Below, piece by piece: positions 1 to 12,518 of a DNA stretch of 64,000 bases (its first letter is position 1; the number at the start of each line of letters is the position of its first letter). A program made the position numbers and the translations under genes. Source of the stretch: Limnohabitans sp. (GTDB lineage Bacteria; Pseudomonadota; Gammaproteobacteria; Burkholderiales; Burkholderiaceae_C); contig SHXD01000011.1 of assembly GCA_009693505.1 (NCBI GenBank), forward strand, positions 1 to 64,000, written 5' to 3'. A model generated the notes under the pieces. It was given only the letters and a program-made list of their open reading frames with translations, was not told where the DNA came from and did not search any database.

Positions 1-398
1 AATGCCACAGCAACCGTAGACTCGCTGACAGTTTTGATAGGGCCATTGGGCATGCGGATTTGGGCTTTGGCCAAACCGTAGCCGGCTTTGTTCAACTCTT
101 CAGCAATGTCGTGGTTGGTGACAGAACCAAACAAACGGCCGTCAACGCCGGCCTTTTGAGTGATTTTGACCACAGCACCAGCAAGCTTTTCGCCTTGTGC
201 TTGGGCCTCAGCCAATTTGGCAGCTGCAGCCTTTTCGAGTTGGACGCGGCGCGCTTCGAATTCAGCTTTGTTGGCTTCAGTGGCGCGACGAGCACGTCCG
301 CTGGGAATGAGGAAGTTGCGAGCGTAACCGTCTTTGACTCTAACGATTTCACCCAAATTGCCAAGGTTCACAACCTTATCGAGCAGAATAATTTGCAT
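1..398 (-). CDS. rplI: 50S ribosomal protein L9 (3' end outside window)
   Basis: Minus-strand translation from ATG at 398: [36 protein letters not shown]..., typical L9 N-terminus; follows rpsR. Confidence 0.95.
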   Translation of the reverse strand, partial: MQIILLDKVVNLGNLGEIVRVKDGYARNFLIPSGRARRATEANKAEFEARRVQLEKAAAAKLAEAQAQGEKLAGAVVKITQKAGVDGRLFGSVTNHDIAEELNKAGYGLAKAQIRMPNGPIKTVSESTVAVA

Positions 399-409
399 GG
401 TTGTTCTCC

Positions 410-691
410 TTAAACTTTGTGCTGGTCGCTGTAAGGCAACATGGCCAAGAAGCGCGAACGCTTGATGGCGGTGTTCAATTGGCGCTGATAAATAGCGCGT
501 GTGCCCGTCAAACGTGCGGGAATGATTTTGCCGTTTTCAGCAATGAAGTCGCGCAATGTGTCGACGTCTTTGTAATCAATCTCTTCCACGCCTGTGACTG
601 TAAAGCGGCAGAAACGCTTGCGCTTGAACAGCAACGATTGGGTGTTGCGCTTGGGGCGCTTGTCTTTGTTAAATTTTTTGAAAGTGGCCAT
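410..691 (-). CDS. rpsR: 30S ribosomal protein S18
   Basis: ORF 93 aa with RKRFCRFT...[13 protein letters not shown]...[10 protein letters not shown], typical S18. Confidence 0.97.
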   Translation of the reverse strand: MATFKKFNKDKRPKRNTQSLLFKRKRFCRFTVTGVEEIDYKDVDTLRDFIAENGKIIPARLTGTRAIYQRQLNTAIKRSRFLAMLPYSDQHKV

Positions 692-706
692 GGGGCCTCC
701 TGAAAA

Positions 707-1003
707 TTAAAGTGTCTTAAATTCTTGAATATGCAGAATCACATTTTTTCCGTTTTTGGGAGTGGCCAAAAAACCGCTGAATTTCCAAACACTGCCAATT
801 GGCTGAGTTTGAATTCTCTCTGCAACCGATCCGATGGCAACAGCTTTCACTGTGGCTTTGACCTGTCTGAGAGTTCCCGCTTCTTGAATGCTAGAGGCAT
901 GCTCTAGGACCAAATCAATGACTGGCAAGCCAGCCGGTGTGTATCGAATTGCTTTTTGCTCTGCGATACCAGCGGTTAATTCAAGGTGGTTTTCTTCTGT
1001 CAC
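707..1003 (-). CDS. priB: Primosomal replication protein N (PriB)
   Basis: 98 aa OB-fold-like protein between rpsF and rpsR, the conserved proteobacterial position; GLPVIDLVLEHASSIQEAG. Confidence 0.88.
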   Translation of the reverse strand: MTEENHLELTAGIAEQKAIRYTPAGLPVIDLVLEHASSIQEAGTLRQVKATVKAVAIGSVAERIQTQPIGSVWKFSGFLATPKNGKNVILHIQEFKTL

Positions 1004-1020
1004 TCCGTCAACAAATGTGA

Positions 1021-1386
1021 TTAGTTTGCAAATTCAGCTTGTTGGGCTTTGCGAGCTTCTTCGCGCTCGACTTGTTTCATCATGGAAGATGGGCCTGCAT
1101 CGGCTTTCTTCTTCAGAACAGTCAAGTGACGCAAAACAGCATCGTTGAACTTGAAAGCATGTTCGAGTTCGGCCATCACAGCCTGATCAGCTTCAATGTT
1201 CACGCACAAGTAGTGGGCTTTGCCCAACTTGTTAATTTGGTAGGCCATCTGACGACGACCCCAGTCTTCGACACGGTGAATCTTGCCACCGCCGGCAACG
1301 ATCATGCCTTTGTAACGCTCCAACATGGCTGGAACTTGTTCGCTCTGATCCGGGTGAATCAGCAAAATGATTTCATAATGACGCAT
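1021..1386 (-). CDS. rpsF: 30S ribosomal protein S6
   Basis: [25 protein letters not shown]...[26 protein letters not shown], typical S6. Confidence 0.97.
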   Translation of the reverse strand: MRHYEIILLIHPDQSEQVPAMLERYKGMIVAGGGKIHRVEDWGRRQMAYQINKLGKAHYLCVNIEADQAVMAELEHAFKFNDAVLRHLTVLKKKADAGPSSMMKQVEREEARKAQQAEFAN

Positions 1387-1405
1387 TGAGACTCCTTTTG
1401 GTTTT

Positions 1406-1458
1406 GAACCCGATGGGTTCTGATAAAAAGCTACCCCCAGCGTCGGATGGGGTGCAGC
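1406..1458 (-). promoter_or_regulatory. Structured rpsF mRNA leader (two hairpins)
   Basis: Minus strand: GCTGCACCCC-ATCCGACGCT-GGGGGTAGC (1430-1458) then perfect GAACCC-ATC-GGGTTC (1406-1420), between -10 and rpsF. Confidence 0.45.
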
Positions 1459-1472
1459 AAGGTAAGCCCGTA

Positions 1473-1478
1473 ATTATA
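1473..1478 (-). promoter_or_regulatory. Candidate -10 box (TATAAT) for the rpsF operon
   Basis: Perfect TATAAT on the minus strand 87 nt upstream of the rpsF start; -35 not convincing. Confidence 0.4.
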
Positions 1479-1487
1479 GCCTAGGAA

Positions 1488-3602
1488 TTAGAGTCCTGGA
1501 TAGGGGTTTTGAGAGGGCGCTTGGGGTTCGGGCGTCATGGGGCGATCTGGCCAGACCCAAGTTCCCAACAGAATGGCCAAAAATCCAACCGGCGCCCCCA
1601 AAATACCCGCTGAGATAGGCTGAATACCTAGAAATAAACCGCTGTCTGCAGGCCAATGAAACGCTGCCCTAACCGAAGGCAGGTTGAGCGTCATGTAAAG
1701 CAGCGTGGTGATCAGGCCCAAAAGCATGCCTAGAACCACGCCCTTGCGACTTGCGCGCTGCCAGAAAATCCCCATGACCATGCCAGGAAAGAAAGCGGAA
1801 GCTGCCAGAGAAAATGAAGCTGAAACCAAAGCCAGGATTTGAGCAGGCTTCCAGGCGGCCACCAAAGCGGCGCACATGGCTACTGCCAACAAAGCAAACT
1901 TGGACAAAATCACACGACCATCTTGAGATTCCACACCATTTTTCATGCCCAAGCGCATGTCATGAACGAAAGCGTTGCTGATGGACAAAAGCAAGCCGTC
2001 TGCCGTAGACAAGGCGGCGGCAAACCCCCCAGCGGCAACCAAGCCTGATATGACATAAGGCAGCCCAGCCAATTCAGGGCTGGCCAACATGATCATGTCT
2101 GCACCCAACTTCAGCTCACCAAATTGCAAGATGCCGTCTAGGTTCACGTCTGTCACTTCGACCAAAGCGCTGTCAACCCGTGACCATTGGGCAAGCCAAT
2201 GGGGCAACTCAGAAAAGGAGCTGCCCACCAAGTTGTTCATGACCTCAAACTTCACTAGCACGGCCAATGCGGGCGCACTGAGATACAAGATGACAATGAA
2301 AAACAAAGACCACGCCACCGAGAGTCGGGCTTCGGCTTCGTTGGGCACGGTGTAAAAGCGGGTTAACAAATGCGGCAGGCCAGCGGTGCCAGCCATAAGG
2401 CAAAAAATAAGCGCGACAAAATTGATGCGCGAGTGCTGGAAAAGTTCTTGCTCTTGAGGTGTGCCATCGGGCTCCCCCTGAAAGGCCTTGCCGTGAAGCG
2501 GCATGCCACCCAAGGGCTTTGAGCGCTCATAGTTTTCAAGCATGGACTTTTGCCAAATCTCCTTTGCCTCGGTGGCATTTTTGGGCAATGCCTGCAGATC
2601 GCGCCGTGCTTTTGTAATCGCTGAAAATTCAGCGTTTTGAAGTTTTAAATCTCGCACGTGCTGCTCTAGCATGTACCGCTCATTTTGCAGAGATGCTTCA
2701 ACATTTTCCAGCTTTGAACGTAGGGCATCAGCTCGGCGCAAATACTCTTTCCTGACGGCCAACTCAGCGGGGTCTGAGATGAGTTTTTGCTCTAAATCTG
2801 CAATCTTAGAAAGCTGCGTACCATAAGCCAGCGGTGCCAATGGCGTTCCCAGTTGTTTGTAGGCAAGCCATGAAACAGGAATTAAAAATGCCATCATCAA
2901 AATAATGTACTGAGCAACTTGGGTCCAAGTAATGGCCCGCATGCCTCCCAAAAAGGAACACAACAAAATACCACCTAAGCCCAGCAAAATACCAATTTCA
3001 AACTGCACCCCCGTGAGGCGGGAAGCAATCAGGCCCACGCCATAAATTTGCGCAACCACATAGGTGAATGAACACAGAATGGCCGACCAAGCTGCCAACA
3101 ATCTTGGCCAACGGCCGCCAAAGCGCTGACTGAAAAAGTCTGGCAAGGTGTACAAAGTCATAGACCGCAAATGGGGTGCAATCAGCAAGGCCACCAAGCA
3201 AAATCCTCCGGTCCATCCCATGACATATGCCAAACCGCCTTCTTAATCGCCACTGCCAGAGAAGCCTTGCAAGTAAAGTGCACCAGACAAACTGATGAAT
3301 GAAGCAGCACTCATCCAATCTGCGGCTGTGGCCATGCCGTTGTAAAAAGCGGGAATGCGCCGGCCGGCTACGTAGTATTCGTCTGCATTGGAGGTTCGAC
3401 CTGCGACACCTATGAAGGCGTAAATCATGACCGTCGAGAACAAAAAGATAGGGCCAATTAAATTTCTAGAAAGGCCTTGATGTTCCGCCCAACCCATGTT
3501 GCCCATCAAGCAAAGCAGCAAAACAACGTAAGCCACAACGTTGCGATCCAGTCGCAATTGGTAGGTGGCATACTTTTGCTGAAATGATGCAGATGGTTTC
3601 AA
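1488..3602 (-). pseudogene. Na+/solute symporter (SSS family) interrupted by one in-frame TAA
   Basis: ORFs 3243..3602 and 1488..3233 lie in the same frame (3602-3233=369) and together give a contiguous symporter: ...[50 protein letters not shown]... Stop TAA at 3243-3245. Starts with TTG overlapping the ppsA stop. Confidence 0.8.
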
Positions 3603-5995
3603 TCGGCTTTTCCAAGTTGCGTCCAGGTTTCAACCACGGTGTCTGGATTTAAAGAGATGGAGCTGATGCCCTGCGCCATGAGCCAGCGCGCAAAGTCTGG
3701 ATGATCGCTTGGGCCTTGGCCACAAATGCCCACATATTTCCCCTGACGCAGGCACGCCTGAATGGCCTGCGATATCAAGGTTTGAACTGCCAAATCGCGC
3801 TCGTCAAAATCGACAGCCAACAACGCCAAGCCGGAGTCGCGGTCTAAGCCCAGGGTGAGTTGTGTCAGGTCGTTAGAGCCGATTGAAAAGCCATCGAAGT
3901 ATTCCAAGAACTTTTCAGCCAAGATGGCGTTGCTGGGCACTTCGCACATCATGATGATTTTCAGTTCATCCTGACCTCGCTTGAGGCCATGTTTGTCTAA
4001 CAACTGGGTGACACGATCGGCTTGACCCAAGGTTCGAACAAACGGAACCATGACTTGCACATTGGTCAGCCCCATCTCGCCGCGAACACGCTTAATGGCT
4101 TCACACTCCATGGCAAAGGCCTCGCTAAAATCTTCGCTGATATAGCGCGCAGCACCCCGAAAACCCAACATCGGATTTTCTTCTTCGGGCTCATAACGGC
4201 TTCCGCCAATGAGTTTGCGGTACTCATTGCTCTTGAAATCTGACAAGCGAACAATGACCGGTTTGGGCCAAAAAGCGGCGGCAATGCTGGCCACGCCTTC
4301 TGTGACTTTGTCGATGTAAAACGCCTTGGGTGAAGCATGGCCACGCGCCACAGACTCCACGGCCTTTTTCAAGTCAGCATCGATGTTGGGGTAATCCAAA
4401 ATGGCTTTGGGGTGAACACCAATGTTGTTGTTGATGATGAACTCTAAGCGCGCCAAGCCAACGCCTTGATTGGGCAACTGCGCAAAGTCAAATGCCAACT
4501 GCGGATTGCCCACGTTCATCATGATTTTGGTGGCAATTTCGGGCATGGTACCTCTGATCACTTCCGTCACTTCCGTTTCAAGCAAGCCATCGTAAATTCG
4601 GCCCGTATCGCCTTCAGCGCAACTGACTGTCACAAGCGTGCCATCTTTCAATTGATCCGTGGCATTGCCACAGCCCACTACCGCCGGAATACCCAGCTCT
4701 CGTGCAATGATGGCTGCGTGACAAGTGCGCCCTCCCCGGTTGGTCACGATGGCGCTGGCGCGCTTCATCACGGGCTCCCAATTGGGGTCTGTCATGTCAG
4801 TCACCAAAACATCGCCGGCTTGCACTTGGTCCATCTCAGAAATGCTATGCACAAAACGAACAGGGCCTGTGCCAATTTTTTGGCCAATGGCACGACCCTC
4901 AGCCAGCACCGTGCCCTTGCCTTTGAGTTTGTAACGAAGCTCTGCAGTGCCTTTAGACTGGCTCTTCACGGTTTCAGGTCGGGCCTGCAAAATATAAATC
5001 AAGCCGTCGGTGCCATCTTTGCCCCATTCGATGTCCATGGGGCGGCCGTAGTGCTTTTCAATCACCATGGCGTAATGCGCCAGCTGCGTAATGTCTGCAT
5101 CGGACAAGGAGTAGCGATTGCGCAACTCCATGGCCACATCCACTGTTTTCACCAGCTTGCCTGAGCTGGCTTTTTCTTCGGGTGTGGAGAAAATCATTTG
5201 CAGGAGCTTAGAGCCCAAATTGCGTCGAATGACGGCTTTGTTGCCAGCGGCCAGCATGGGCTTGTGCACATAAAACTCATCGGGATTCACAGCGCCCTGC
5301 ACCACTGTTTCGCCCAAGCCATAACTGGAAGTGATGAACACCACATCTTCAAAACCTGTTTCGGTGTCAATGGTGAACATCACACCTGCTGCGCCCAGGT
5401 CAGAACGAACCATGCGCTGCACACCTGCTGACAATGCCACTTCTGCGTGTGCAAAACCTTTGTGCACGCGGTAACTGATTGCACGGTCGTTGTACAAGGA
5501 GGCAAACACTTCCTTCATCTTGTGAAGAACATCCTCAACGCCAACGACATTCAAAAATGTTTCTTGCTGGCCTGCAAACGACGCATCTGGCAAATCTTCG
5601 GCAGTGGCCGAGGAACGCACCGCAAAGGAGGCTTGCGCATTGCCAGCGCTCAGAACTGCAAATTGCTCACGAATGGCCTTCTCCAAGTCTGCAGGAAAAG
5701 GCTGCGCCTCCACCAAGCCACGAATTTCTGCACCCACTGCTACCAGGGTTCGAACATCCTCCACATCCAAGTCGTCCAATTTTTGGTTGATGCGATCGAC
5801 CAAGCCGCCGTGCTTTAAAAACGCTCGAAATGCATGCGCTGTGGTAGCAAAGCCTGAAGGGACTCGCACACCGTTGGGCAGTTGCGAAATCATCTCGCCC
5901 AAGCTGGCATTTTTGCCCCCTACAGATTCAACATCCGTCATTCGAAGTAATTCAAAGGGAACGGCCAACGCGTCCTTTGCAAATAGGTTCGGCAT
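3599..5995 (-). CDS. ppsA: Phosphoenolpyruvate synthase
   Basis: 798 aa; [16 protein letters not shown], catalytic [22 protein letters not shown]-terminal [15 protein letters not shown]. Confidence 0.97.
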   Translation of the reverse strand: MPNLFAKDALAVPFELLRMTDVESVGGKNASLGEMISQLPNGVRVPSGFATTAHAFRAFLKHGGLVDRINQKLDDLDVEDVRTLVAVGAEIRGLVEAQPFPADLEKAIREQFAVLSAGNAQASFAVRSSATAEDLPDASFAGQQETFLNVVGVEDVLHKMKEVFASLYNDRAISYRVHKGFAHAEVALSAGVQRMVRSDLGAAGVMFTIDTETGFEDVVFITSSYGLGETVVQGAVNPDEFYVHKPMLAAGNKAVIRRNLGSKLLQMIFSTPEEKASSGKLVKTVDVAMELRNRYSLSDADITQLAHYAMVIEKHYGRPMDIEWGKDGTDGLIYILQARPETVKSQSKGTAELRYKLKGKGTVLAEGRAIGQKIGTGPVRFVHSISEMDQVQAGDVLVTDMTDPNWEPVMKRASAIVTNRGGRTCHAAIIARELGIPAVVGCGNATDQLKDGTLVTVSCAEGDTGRIYDGLLETEVTEVIRGTMPEIATKIMMNVGNPQLAFDFAQLPNQGVGLARLEFIINNNIGVHPKAILDYPNIDADLKKAVESVARGHASPKAFYIDKVTEGVASIAAAFWPKPVIVRLSDFKSNEYRKLIGGSRYEPEEENPMLGFRGAARYISEDFSEAFAMECEAIKRVRGEMGLTNVQVMVPFVRTLGQADRVTQLLDKHGLKRGQDELKIIMMCEVPSNAILAEKFLEYFDGFSIGSNDLTQLTLGLDRDSGLALLAVDFDERDLAVQTLISQAIQACLRQGKYVGICGQGPSDHPDFARWLMAQGISSISLNPDTVVETWTQLGKAD

Positions 5996-6149
5996 AAAAG
6001 CTCCAATATTAAAAAAACGGCACTTTGAGCCCGAACCAACTCTCAGAATCTTGATTGTTTTTAGACTTGATGACTGAGCGCCAGCAGGCGGTAGATAATG
6101 AAAGAGATTTTAGGTCTCAACTCACTTCCCCCCCATTAAAATTTCTACA

Positions 6150-6971
6150 ATGCCCAACAGAACCGTTTTTTTTATCTCCGACGGCACCGGAATTACGGCC
6201 GAAACCTTTGGCAAAGCCATCTTGGCCCAATTTGAGATGAAAACAAGGCATATCCGGCTTCCATTTATAGACAGTGCAGACAAGGCACACCAAGCCGTCC
6301 GCCAAATCAACCACACTGCAGAGATCGAGAACATCAAGCCCATCGTTTTCACCACTTTGGTGAACATGGAAGTTCTCCAAGTTATTCGGGATGGTTGCAA
6401 GGGCATGTTGCTTGATATGTTTGGCACCTTCGTCAACCCGCTAGAAGAAGAGTTGGGTATCAAATCGCACCACCGGGTGGGCCGATTTTCCGATGTGAGC
6501 AAGAGCAAGGACTACCACGACCGCATTGAGGCCATTAACTTTTCACTGGCACACGATGATGGACAGTCCCACCGAGATTTGGAGTCAGCAGAGGTCATCT
6601 TGGTGGGTGTGAGCCGAAGTGGCAAAACCCCCACCAGCCTGTATCTGGCCATGCAACACGGTTTGAAAGCGGCCAACTACCCCCTCATTCCAGAGGACTT
6701 TGAACGCAAGCAACTTCCGCCGGCTTTGGTGCCACACCGCAAAAAGATCTTTGGGCTCACCATTCACCCAGATCGACTTTCAGAAATACGAACAGAGCGA
6801 CGCCCGAACTCAAAATACGCCAGCATCGAAAACTGCCGTCAAGAAGTGGCAGATGCTGAATCGATGATGCGCCGATCAGGCATTCGGTGGCTCTCTACCA
6901 CCACCAAATCGATTGAAGAAATTGCCACCACCATCCTGCAAGAACTCAAACCCGAGCGTTTGATTTACTAA
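6150..6971 (+). CDS. ppsR: PEP synthase regulatory kinase/phosphorylase (PSRP, DUF299)
   Basis: [21 protein letters not shown]..., [17 protein letters not shown]-loop; divergent to ppsA. Confidence 0.95.
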   Translation: MPNRTVFFISDGTGITAETFGKAILAQFEMKTRHIRLPFIDSADKAHQAVRQINHTAEIENIKPIVFTTLVNMEVLQVIRDGCKGMLLDMFGTFVNPLEEELGIKSHHRVGRFSDVSKSKDYHDRIEAINFSLAHDDGQSHRDLESAEVILVGVSRSGKTPTSLYLAMQHGLKAANYPLIPEDFERKQLPPALVPHRKKIFGLTIHPDRLSEIRTERRPNSKYASIENCRQEVADAESMMRRSGIRWLSTTTKSIEEIATTILQELKPERLIY

Positions 6972-6980
6972 AGAGCTGGT

Positions 6981-8309
6981 TCAGCGCAGGGTGCTGGCCA
7001 ATTTTTCAGCACAGCGCTGCGCCACGCCCAACTCTTGGGCCTCGACCATGACGCGAACCAAGGGCTCGGTACCGCTGGGCCGAATAAGGACGCGGCCCGT
7101 GTCTGCCAATTCTGCTTCGACTTCCTTCATGGCTTGCGCCAGTTGAGGGCTGTCTTTCCAGTTTTGGTCTTTGGTCAGGCGCACGTTGATCAGAACCTGC
7201 GGAAAGAGCACCACATCGACCAATAACTCAGCCATGGTTTTGCCTGTGGCTACACAGGCCTGCAACACCTGCAAAGCGCTGATCAAACCGTCTCCTGTGG
7301 TGTGCTTGTCTAAAGCCAACAAGTGACCTGAGCCCTCTCCGCCCAGCAGCCAAGCATTCTCTTGCAAGGCTTCCAACACATAACGGTCGCCCACCTTGGT
7401 TCGGATGAAGGGAATGTTTTTGTTTTTCAGCGCCACTTCGACGGCCATGTTGGTCATGAGGGTGCCCACCACCCCAGACACCACTTCATCGCGGGCCAAT
7501 CGATCGCAGACCATCAGGTACAGCAACTCATCGCCGTTGTACAAGCGGCCCGATTTGTCGACCAGCTGCAGGCGATCGGCATCACCATCTAGAGCAATGC
7601 CGTAATCGGCTTGATGGGCTTTGACGGCCTCCTTAACCGCTTCAGGGTGCGTGGCACCAACGCCCTTGTTGATGTTCAGGCCATCGGGCGAACACCCAAT
7701 GGCAATGACATCGGCACCCAGTTCATGAAACACCTTGGGTGCAATTTGATAGGCTGCGCCATTGGCAGCATCCACCACAATCTTCATGCCCTTCAATGTG
7801 AAGTCATTGCTGAAAGTGCTTTTGCAAAACTCGATGTACCGGCCCGCAGCATCGTCTAAGCGCTTGGCCTTGCCCAGCTCCGCAGATGAAGCCCAAACTG
7901 GGGGCTGATCGACCAGCGCCTCGACAGAAGTTTCCCAAGCATCACTGAGCTTGGTGCCTTTGGCGCTGAAAAACTTGATGCCATTGTCTTCAAAGGGATT
8001 GTGGCTGGCACTGATGACCACGCCTAAGGAAGCGCGCCTGGCCCGTGTGAGATAGGCCACAGCAGGTGTTGGCACAGGGCCTAACAAAACCACATCGACA
8101 CCCGCCGAATTAAAGCCAGACTCCAGCGCACTCTCTAGCATATAGCCAGAAATTCGCGTGTCTTTGCCAATCAAAACGACAGGATGATCCTCCGTTTGAC
8201 GCAACACACGTCCGACGGCGTGCGCCAAGCGCATGACGAAATCTGGCGTGATGGGCGCTAGGCCAACGGTGCCCCGAATGCCATCGGTTCCAAAGTATTT
8301 TCTGGTCAT
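6981..8309 (-). CDS. glmM: Phosphoglucosamine mutase
   Basis: [16 protein letters not shown]..., [17 protein letters not shown] catalytic serine loop. Confidence 0.97.
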   Translation of the reverse strand: MTRKYFGTDGIRGTVGLAPITPDFVMRLAHAVGRVLRQTEDHPVVLIGKDTRISGYMLESALESGFNSAGVDVVLLGPVPTPAVAYLTRARRASLGVVISASHNPFEDNGIKFFSAKGTKLSDAWETSVEALVDQPPVWASSAELGKAKRLDDAAGRYIEFCKSTFSNDFTLKGMKIVVDAANGAAYQIAPKVFHELGADVIAIGCSPDGLNINKGVGATHPEAVKEAVKAHQADYGIALDGDADRLQLVDKSGRLYNGDELLYLMVCDRLARDEVVSGVVGTLMTNMAVEVALKNKNIPFIRTKVGDRYVLEALQENAWLLGGEGSGHLLALDKHTTGDGLISALQVLQACVATGKTMAELLVDVVLFPQVLINVRLTKDQNWKDSPQLAQAMKEVEAELADTGRVLIRPSGTEPLVRVMVEAQELGVAQRCAEKLASTLR

Positions 8310-8349
8310 GGTTGTTGTTCTTATTGGATCGATTGAGAATGGGTCGATT

Positions 8350-9207
8350 TTAAATCTTCAGAGCCCGCCAAACGCGCAAAGCCTGCACAGTTTCTTTCAC
8401 ATCGTGCACTCGAACCACTGAAGCCCCGTTTTGAACGGCAATGAGGGCCGCAGCCACACTGGCGCCAACCCTGTCCTTTGGCTCAGGTACCTGCCCTTGA
8501 ATGGCAGTCACCTTGCCCAAAGTGCCCTTGCGTGACCAGCCTGCCATCAGCGGATGGCCAAGAGACAACAGTTCTGATTGACGCTGCAGCAAACTTAAAT
8601 TTTGCTCGATCGTTTTACCGAAACCAATACCTGGGTCTAAAACAATGCGGTTGGCCTGAACCCCAATGTCCCTCAATTTCAAAACTTGCATGGATAAAAA
8701 CGCTTTGACCAAGGGCAAGGCATCTCCCGACATGGGCTGCGCCAACATGGTTTGAGGTTGTTGGTGCATGTGCATCAGGCAAACGCCACATTGAGGATGA
8801 CGCGCCACCACCTGCAGAGCACCTGGTTGCCGCAAAGCCCAGATGTCGTTTACAACATCAGCCCCCAGGTCCAAGGCAGCTTGCATCACTTCTGGCTTGT
8901 AGGTATCGACCGAAATAGGTACGTTCCAAGTGAGTGCTTCTTGCAAAAATGGCAACACGCGCTTCAGCTCTTCTTCGACGCTGACGGGCTCCGCACCAGG
9001 TCTAGAAGACTCCCCCCCAATGTCCAAAATGTCGGCCCCCTGAGCCAGCAGGGTTTGAGCATTTTCAATTGCAATGGACAAAGTACTGTGACGCCCCCCA
9101 TCGGAAAAAGAATCGGGTGTGAGGTTCACAATGCCCATGACTTTGGGCTGGGTGAGGTCAATCGCGTACCTGGAGGTCTGCCAAATGGGTTGGGTCATGA
9201 AGTACAA
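8350..9207 (-). CDS. folP: Dihydropteroate synthase
   Basis: [40 protein letters not shown]. Confidence 0.96.
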   Translation of the reverse strand: MYFMTQPIWQTSRYAIDLTQPKVMGIVNLTPDSFSDGGRHSTLSIAIENAQTLLAQGADILDIGGESSRPGAEPVSVEEELKRVLPFLQEALTWNVPISVDTYKPEVMQAALDLGADVVNDIWALRQPGALQVVARHPQCGVCLMHMHQQPQTMLAQPMSGDALPLVKAFLSMQVLKLRDIGVQANRIVLDPGIGFGKTIEQNLSLLQRQSELLSLGHPLMAGWSRKGTLGKVTAIQGQVPEPKDRVGASVAAALIAVQNGASVVRVHDVKETVQALRVWRALKI

Positions 9208-9280
9208 CGGATTTGGAATTTCAGTTCAGCAGCTTAGAAACAATAACGGGGCCGAAGCCCCGTATTGATGATGGATAGGA

Positions 9281-11218
9281 TCAGGCCGCGTTGGGCTCTG
9301 GATCGACTTTGACAGCAGGCGTGCCGCCTGCATCGTCACTGCCAGAGGGTGGAATGCGAGGCGTCCAATCTTTGGGTGCTTTGGGTTCACGACCAGCCAT
9401 GATGTCGTCAAGCTGAGTGACGTCAATGGTTTCCCACTCTAACAAAGCCTTGGCCATGGCGTGCATCTTGTCGCTGTGCTCTTCAATTAAGCTGCGCGCC
9501 AATTTGTACTGCTCATCAATGATGCGACGCACTTCAGCGTCAACCTTTTGCATGGTGGCCTCAGACATGTTGGTGGTCTTGGTGACAGAGCGACCCAAAA
9601 ACACTTCGCCTTCATTTTCAGCATAGACCATGGGGCCCAAAGCAGTGGTCATGCCATAACGCATGACCATGTCGCGGGCAATTTGGGTAGCACGCTCAAA
9701 GTCGTTGCTGGCGCCCGTGGTCATTTGTTTCATGAACACTTCTTCGGCAATGCGGCCGCCAAACAACATGCTGATTTGGTTCAACATGTATTCGCTGTCG
9801 TAGCTGTAGCGATCGCGCTCGGGCAGGCTCATGGTGACACCCAAGGCACGTCCACGAGGAATGATGGTGACCTTGTGCACGGGATCACATTTGGGCAACA
9901 GCTTACCAATGAGCGCGTGACCCGACTCGTGATAAGCCGTGTTGCGACGCTCGTCTTCAGGCATGACCATGCTCTTGCGCTCAGGGCCCATGAGAATTTT
10001 GTCTTTGGCTTTTTCAAAGTCTTGCATTTCCACAACGCGGGCGTTGCGGCGTGCCGCCATGAGGGCCGCTTCGTTGCACAAGTTGGCCAAATCGGCACCA
10101 CTCATGCCAGGCGTACCGCGGGCAATGACGCCGGGGTTCATGTCTTGGCCAATGGGAATTTTGCGCATGTGCACAGCCAAGATTTGTTCGCGGCCACGAA
10201 TGTCGGGCAAGGTGACATAAACCTGGCGGTCAAAACGACCGGGGCGCAAAAGCGCTGAATCCAAGATGTCGGGGCGATTGGTGGCAGCCACCACAATCAC
10301 GCCGAGGTTGGTTTCGAAGCCGTCCATCTCAACCAACATTTGATTGAGGGTTTGCTCGCGTTCGTCGTTGCCACCGCCCAAACCAGCACCACGCTGGCGG
10401 CCGACTGCGTCAATCTCGTCGATAAAAATGATGCAAGGAGCATTTTTCTTAGCATTCTCGAACATGTCGCGAACACGGGCTGCGCCCACACCCACAAACA
10501 TTTCAACAAAGTCTGAACCCGAGATGCTGAAGAAAGGCACCTTGGCCTCGCCTGCAATGCTCTTGGCCAACAAGGTTTTACCGGTGCCGGGAGGGCCAAC
10601 CAACAGCAAGCCACGTGGGATCCGGCCACCGAGTTTTTGAAATCTGGCAGGGTCCTTTAAGAAGTCGACGACTTCTTTCACTTCTTCTTTGGCTTCGTCG
10701 CAACCCGCCACATCGGCAAAAGTAACTAGATTGGCGTTTTCATCGAGCATGCGGGCTTTGCTTTTGCCGAAGCTAAAGGCACCGCCTTTGCCGCCACCTT
10801 GCATTTGGCGCATGAAATAAACCCAAACACCAATGAGCAAAAGCATGGGGCCCCAGCTGACCAGCAAACTCATAAGCAGAGAACCCTCTTCGCGAGGTTT
10901 CACATCAAACTTCACGCCATTGGCAATGAGGTCGCCAACCAAGCCGCGGTCTAAATAGGTGGCAGTGGTTTTGATGCGGCGATCGTCGGTGGTCACGGCT
11001 GAAATTTCGGTGCCGCCTTGGCCCTCTTGAATGGTGGCCGTTTTGATGCGGTTGCCTCTAACCTCCTCTAGGAAGTCTGAGTAACCCAAGTAACCTGAGC
11101 CAACACCCGTTCGGTTGTCGAATTGTTTGAATACAGTGAAGAGCACCATGCCAATCACAAGCCATACGGCGATCTTTGAAAACCAAGGGTTGTTCAAGAA
11201 GAGCTCCCAGTTAAACAT
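9281..11218 (-). CDS. ftsH: ATP-dependent zinc metalloprotease FtsH
   Basis: Walker [19 protein letters not shown] zinc motif, 645 aa. Confidence 0.98.
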   Translation of the reverse strand: MFNWELFLNNPWFSKIAVWLVIGMVLFTVFKQFDNRTGVGSGYLGYSDFLEEVRGNRIKTATIQEGQGGTEISAVTTDDRRIKTTATYLDRGLVGDLIANGVKFDVKPREEGSLLMSLLVSWGPMLLLIGVWVYFMRQMQGGGKGGAFSFGKSKARMLDENANLVTFADVAGCDEAKEEVKEVVDFLKDPARFQKLGGRIPRGLLLVGPPGTGKTLLAKSIAGEAKVPFFSISGSDFVEMFVGVGAARVRDMFENAKKNAPCIIFIDEIDAVGRQRGAGLGGGNDEREQTLNQMLVEMDGFETNLGVIVVAATNRPDILDSALLRPGRFDRQVYVTLPDIRGREQILAVHMRKIPIGQDMNPGVIARGTPGMSGADLANLCNEAALMAARRNARVVEMQDFEKAKDKILMGPERKSMVMPEDERRNTAYHESGHALIGKLLPKCDPVHKVTIIPRGRALGVTMSLPERDRYSYDSEYMLNQISMLFGGRIAEEVFMKQMTTGASNDFERATQIARDMVMRYGMTTALGPMVYAENEGEVFLGRSVTKTTNMSEATMQKVDAEVRRIIDEQYKLARSLIEEHSDKMHAMAKALLEWETIDVTQLDDIMAGREPKAPKDWTPRIPPSGSDDAGGTPAVKVDPEPNAA

Positions 11219-11317
11219 CTAATGAATGTTCATTCTAGACTTTTGAATGTGCTACGGGGCCAATTTACCTTGACTTAGCCTTAAAAGTAGAAGGAAATTT
11301 GATGTTCTGCGTTGCGA

Positions 11318-11998
11318 TTAAGTCGATTCGGCAGAACTGGGCCTGTTTTTAGGTTCAATTCCCACCAAAAACTGCTCTGAGGATTTGTCTCGGGAAGCCT
11401 TGGGTTTGATCGGTTTGACGATTTTGAAAGAGTCCTTGAACAGCTTCACCAGTTGGCTGTAGCCACTCCCGTGAAAGACCTTTACCACCAAGGCCCCTTG
11501 CGGCTTCAAGTGCATTTGAGAAAATTCAACCGCCAATTCAATCAGGTGTGTAATTCGTGCAGCATCCACAGAATCAATGCCCGACAGATTGGGCGCCATG
11601 TCTGACACCACCACATCGACAGGGCGATCGCCCACAATGGCTTGAACTTGGGCCAGCACATCGGCTTCCGTAAAGTCACCCTGAATGAAGTGGACGCCTT
11701 CAACCGGCTCCATGGGCAACAGGTCCACAGCCAAGATGGTGCCGTTCAAATCACCCACCGCCGCACCTCCTGGCGAAAGCCTGCGCCGAACATATTGGCT
11801 CCAAGCCCCAGGCGCTGAGCCCAAGTCAACCACCAAGTTGCCTGGTTTGATGAGGCCAAAAGTTTCGTCAATTTCTTTCAATTTATAGGCAGCCCGCGCC
11901 CGATAGCCCTCTTTTTTGGCCAACTTGACATAGGGGTCATTGACGTGGTCGTTCAACCACGACTTGTTGACTTTTTTACTTTTGGTTTTTACTTTCAT
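11318..11998 (-). CDS. rlmE: 23S rRNA (uridine-2'-O-)-methyltransferase RlmE/FtsJ
   Basis: [15 protein letters not shown]...[14 protein letters not shown]...[13 protein letters not shown]. Confidence 0.96.
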   Translation of the reverse strand: MKVKTKSKKVNKSWLNDHVNDPYVKLAKKEGYRARAAYKLKEIDETFGLIKPGNLVVDLGSAPGAWSQYVRRRLSPGGAAVGDLNGTILAVDLLPMEPVEGVHFIQGDFTEADVLAQVQAIVGDRPVDVVVSDMAPNLSGIDSVDAARITHLIELAVEFSQMHLKPQGALVVKVFHGSGYSQLVKLFKDSFKIVKPIKPKASRDKSSEQFLVGIEPKNRPSSAEST

Positions 11999-12029
11999 GA
12001 TCTTCCGTTCAAGCAGGGATAATAGCTCT

Positions 12030-12503
12030 ATGCCCCAAATTCAATTGACTCCCGCCCAACGCAAGGTTCACCGAGCCGAAGCGCACCACCTCGATCCCGT
12101 TGTCATGGTTGGCAACGACGGCCTCACGCCTGCTGTTGTCAAAGAAACAGACGCAGCCCTTAAAGCCCATGGCCTGATCAAAATTCGTGTACTGGGTGAC
12201 GACCGTGTTGCACGCGAAGCCATGTACATCCAACTGGCCGATGACTTGAGCGCAGCACCCATTCAACACATCGGTAAATTGCTGGTGCTTTGGCGCCCCT
12301 TGCCGGAAAAGGAAAAATCCGTTTCCGAAGATCGCATGGCCGGACCCCGTGATTTTAAGGTCTTGAAATACAGCAGCCGCGGTGGCCAAAGGCCTGAGGT
12401 TAAAACATTGCGCGTCTTGGGAAACCAACGCCTAACATCGGGCGGCCAAGTCAAGCGCGCCAAAGTGAAACAAAAGTCGATCAAAAAGCGCAATCAAGCC
12501 TAA
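12030..12503 (+). CDS. yhbY: YhbY/CRM-domain RNA-binding protein
   Basis: [39 protein letters not shown]; start chosen at internal ATG of ORF 11940..12503; divergent to rlmE. Confidence 0.85.
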   Translation: MPQIQLTPAQRKVHRAEAHHLDPVVMVGNDGLTPAVVKETDAALKAHGLIKIRVLGDDRVAREAMYIQLADDLSAAPIQHIGKLLVLWRPLPEKEKSVSEDRMAGPRDFKVLKYSSRGGQRPEVKTLRVLGNQRLTSGGQVKRAKVKQKSIKKRNQA

Positions 12504-12518
12504 GCCAAGGCAGTGTCC

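Noticed and set aside
2300-2800. Coiled-coil-rich hydrophilic insert in the symporter as a novel fusion
   Set aside because: From memory, Burkholderiales members of this symporter family carry a similar large hydrophilic insert; not treated as novel without an alignment.
4466-5164. 232-aa plus-strand ORF antisense to ppsA
   Set aside because: Shadow ORF within ppsA; His/Cys-rich random-looking translation.
9548-10258. 236-aa plus-strand ORF antisense to ftsH
   Set aside because: Shadow ORF within a highly conserved gene.
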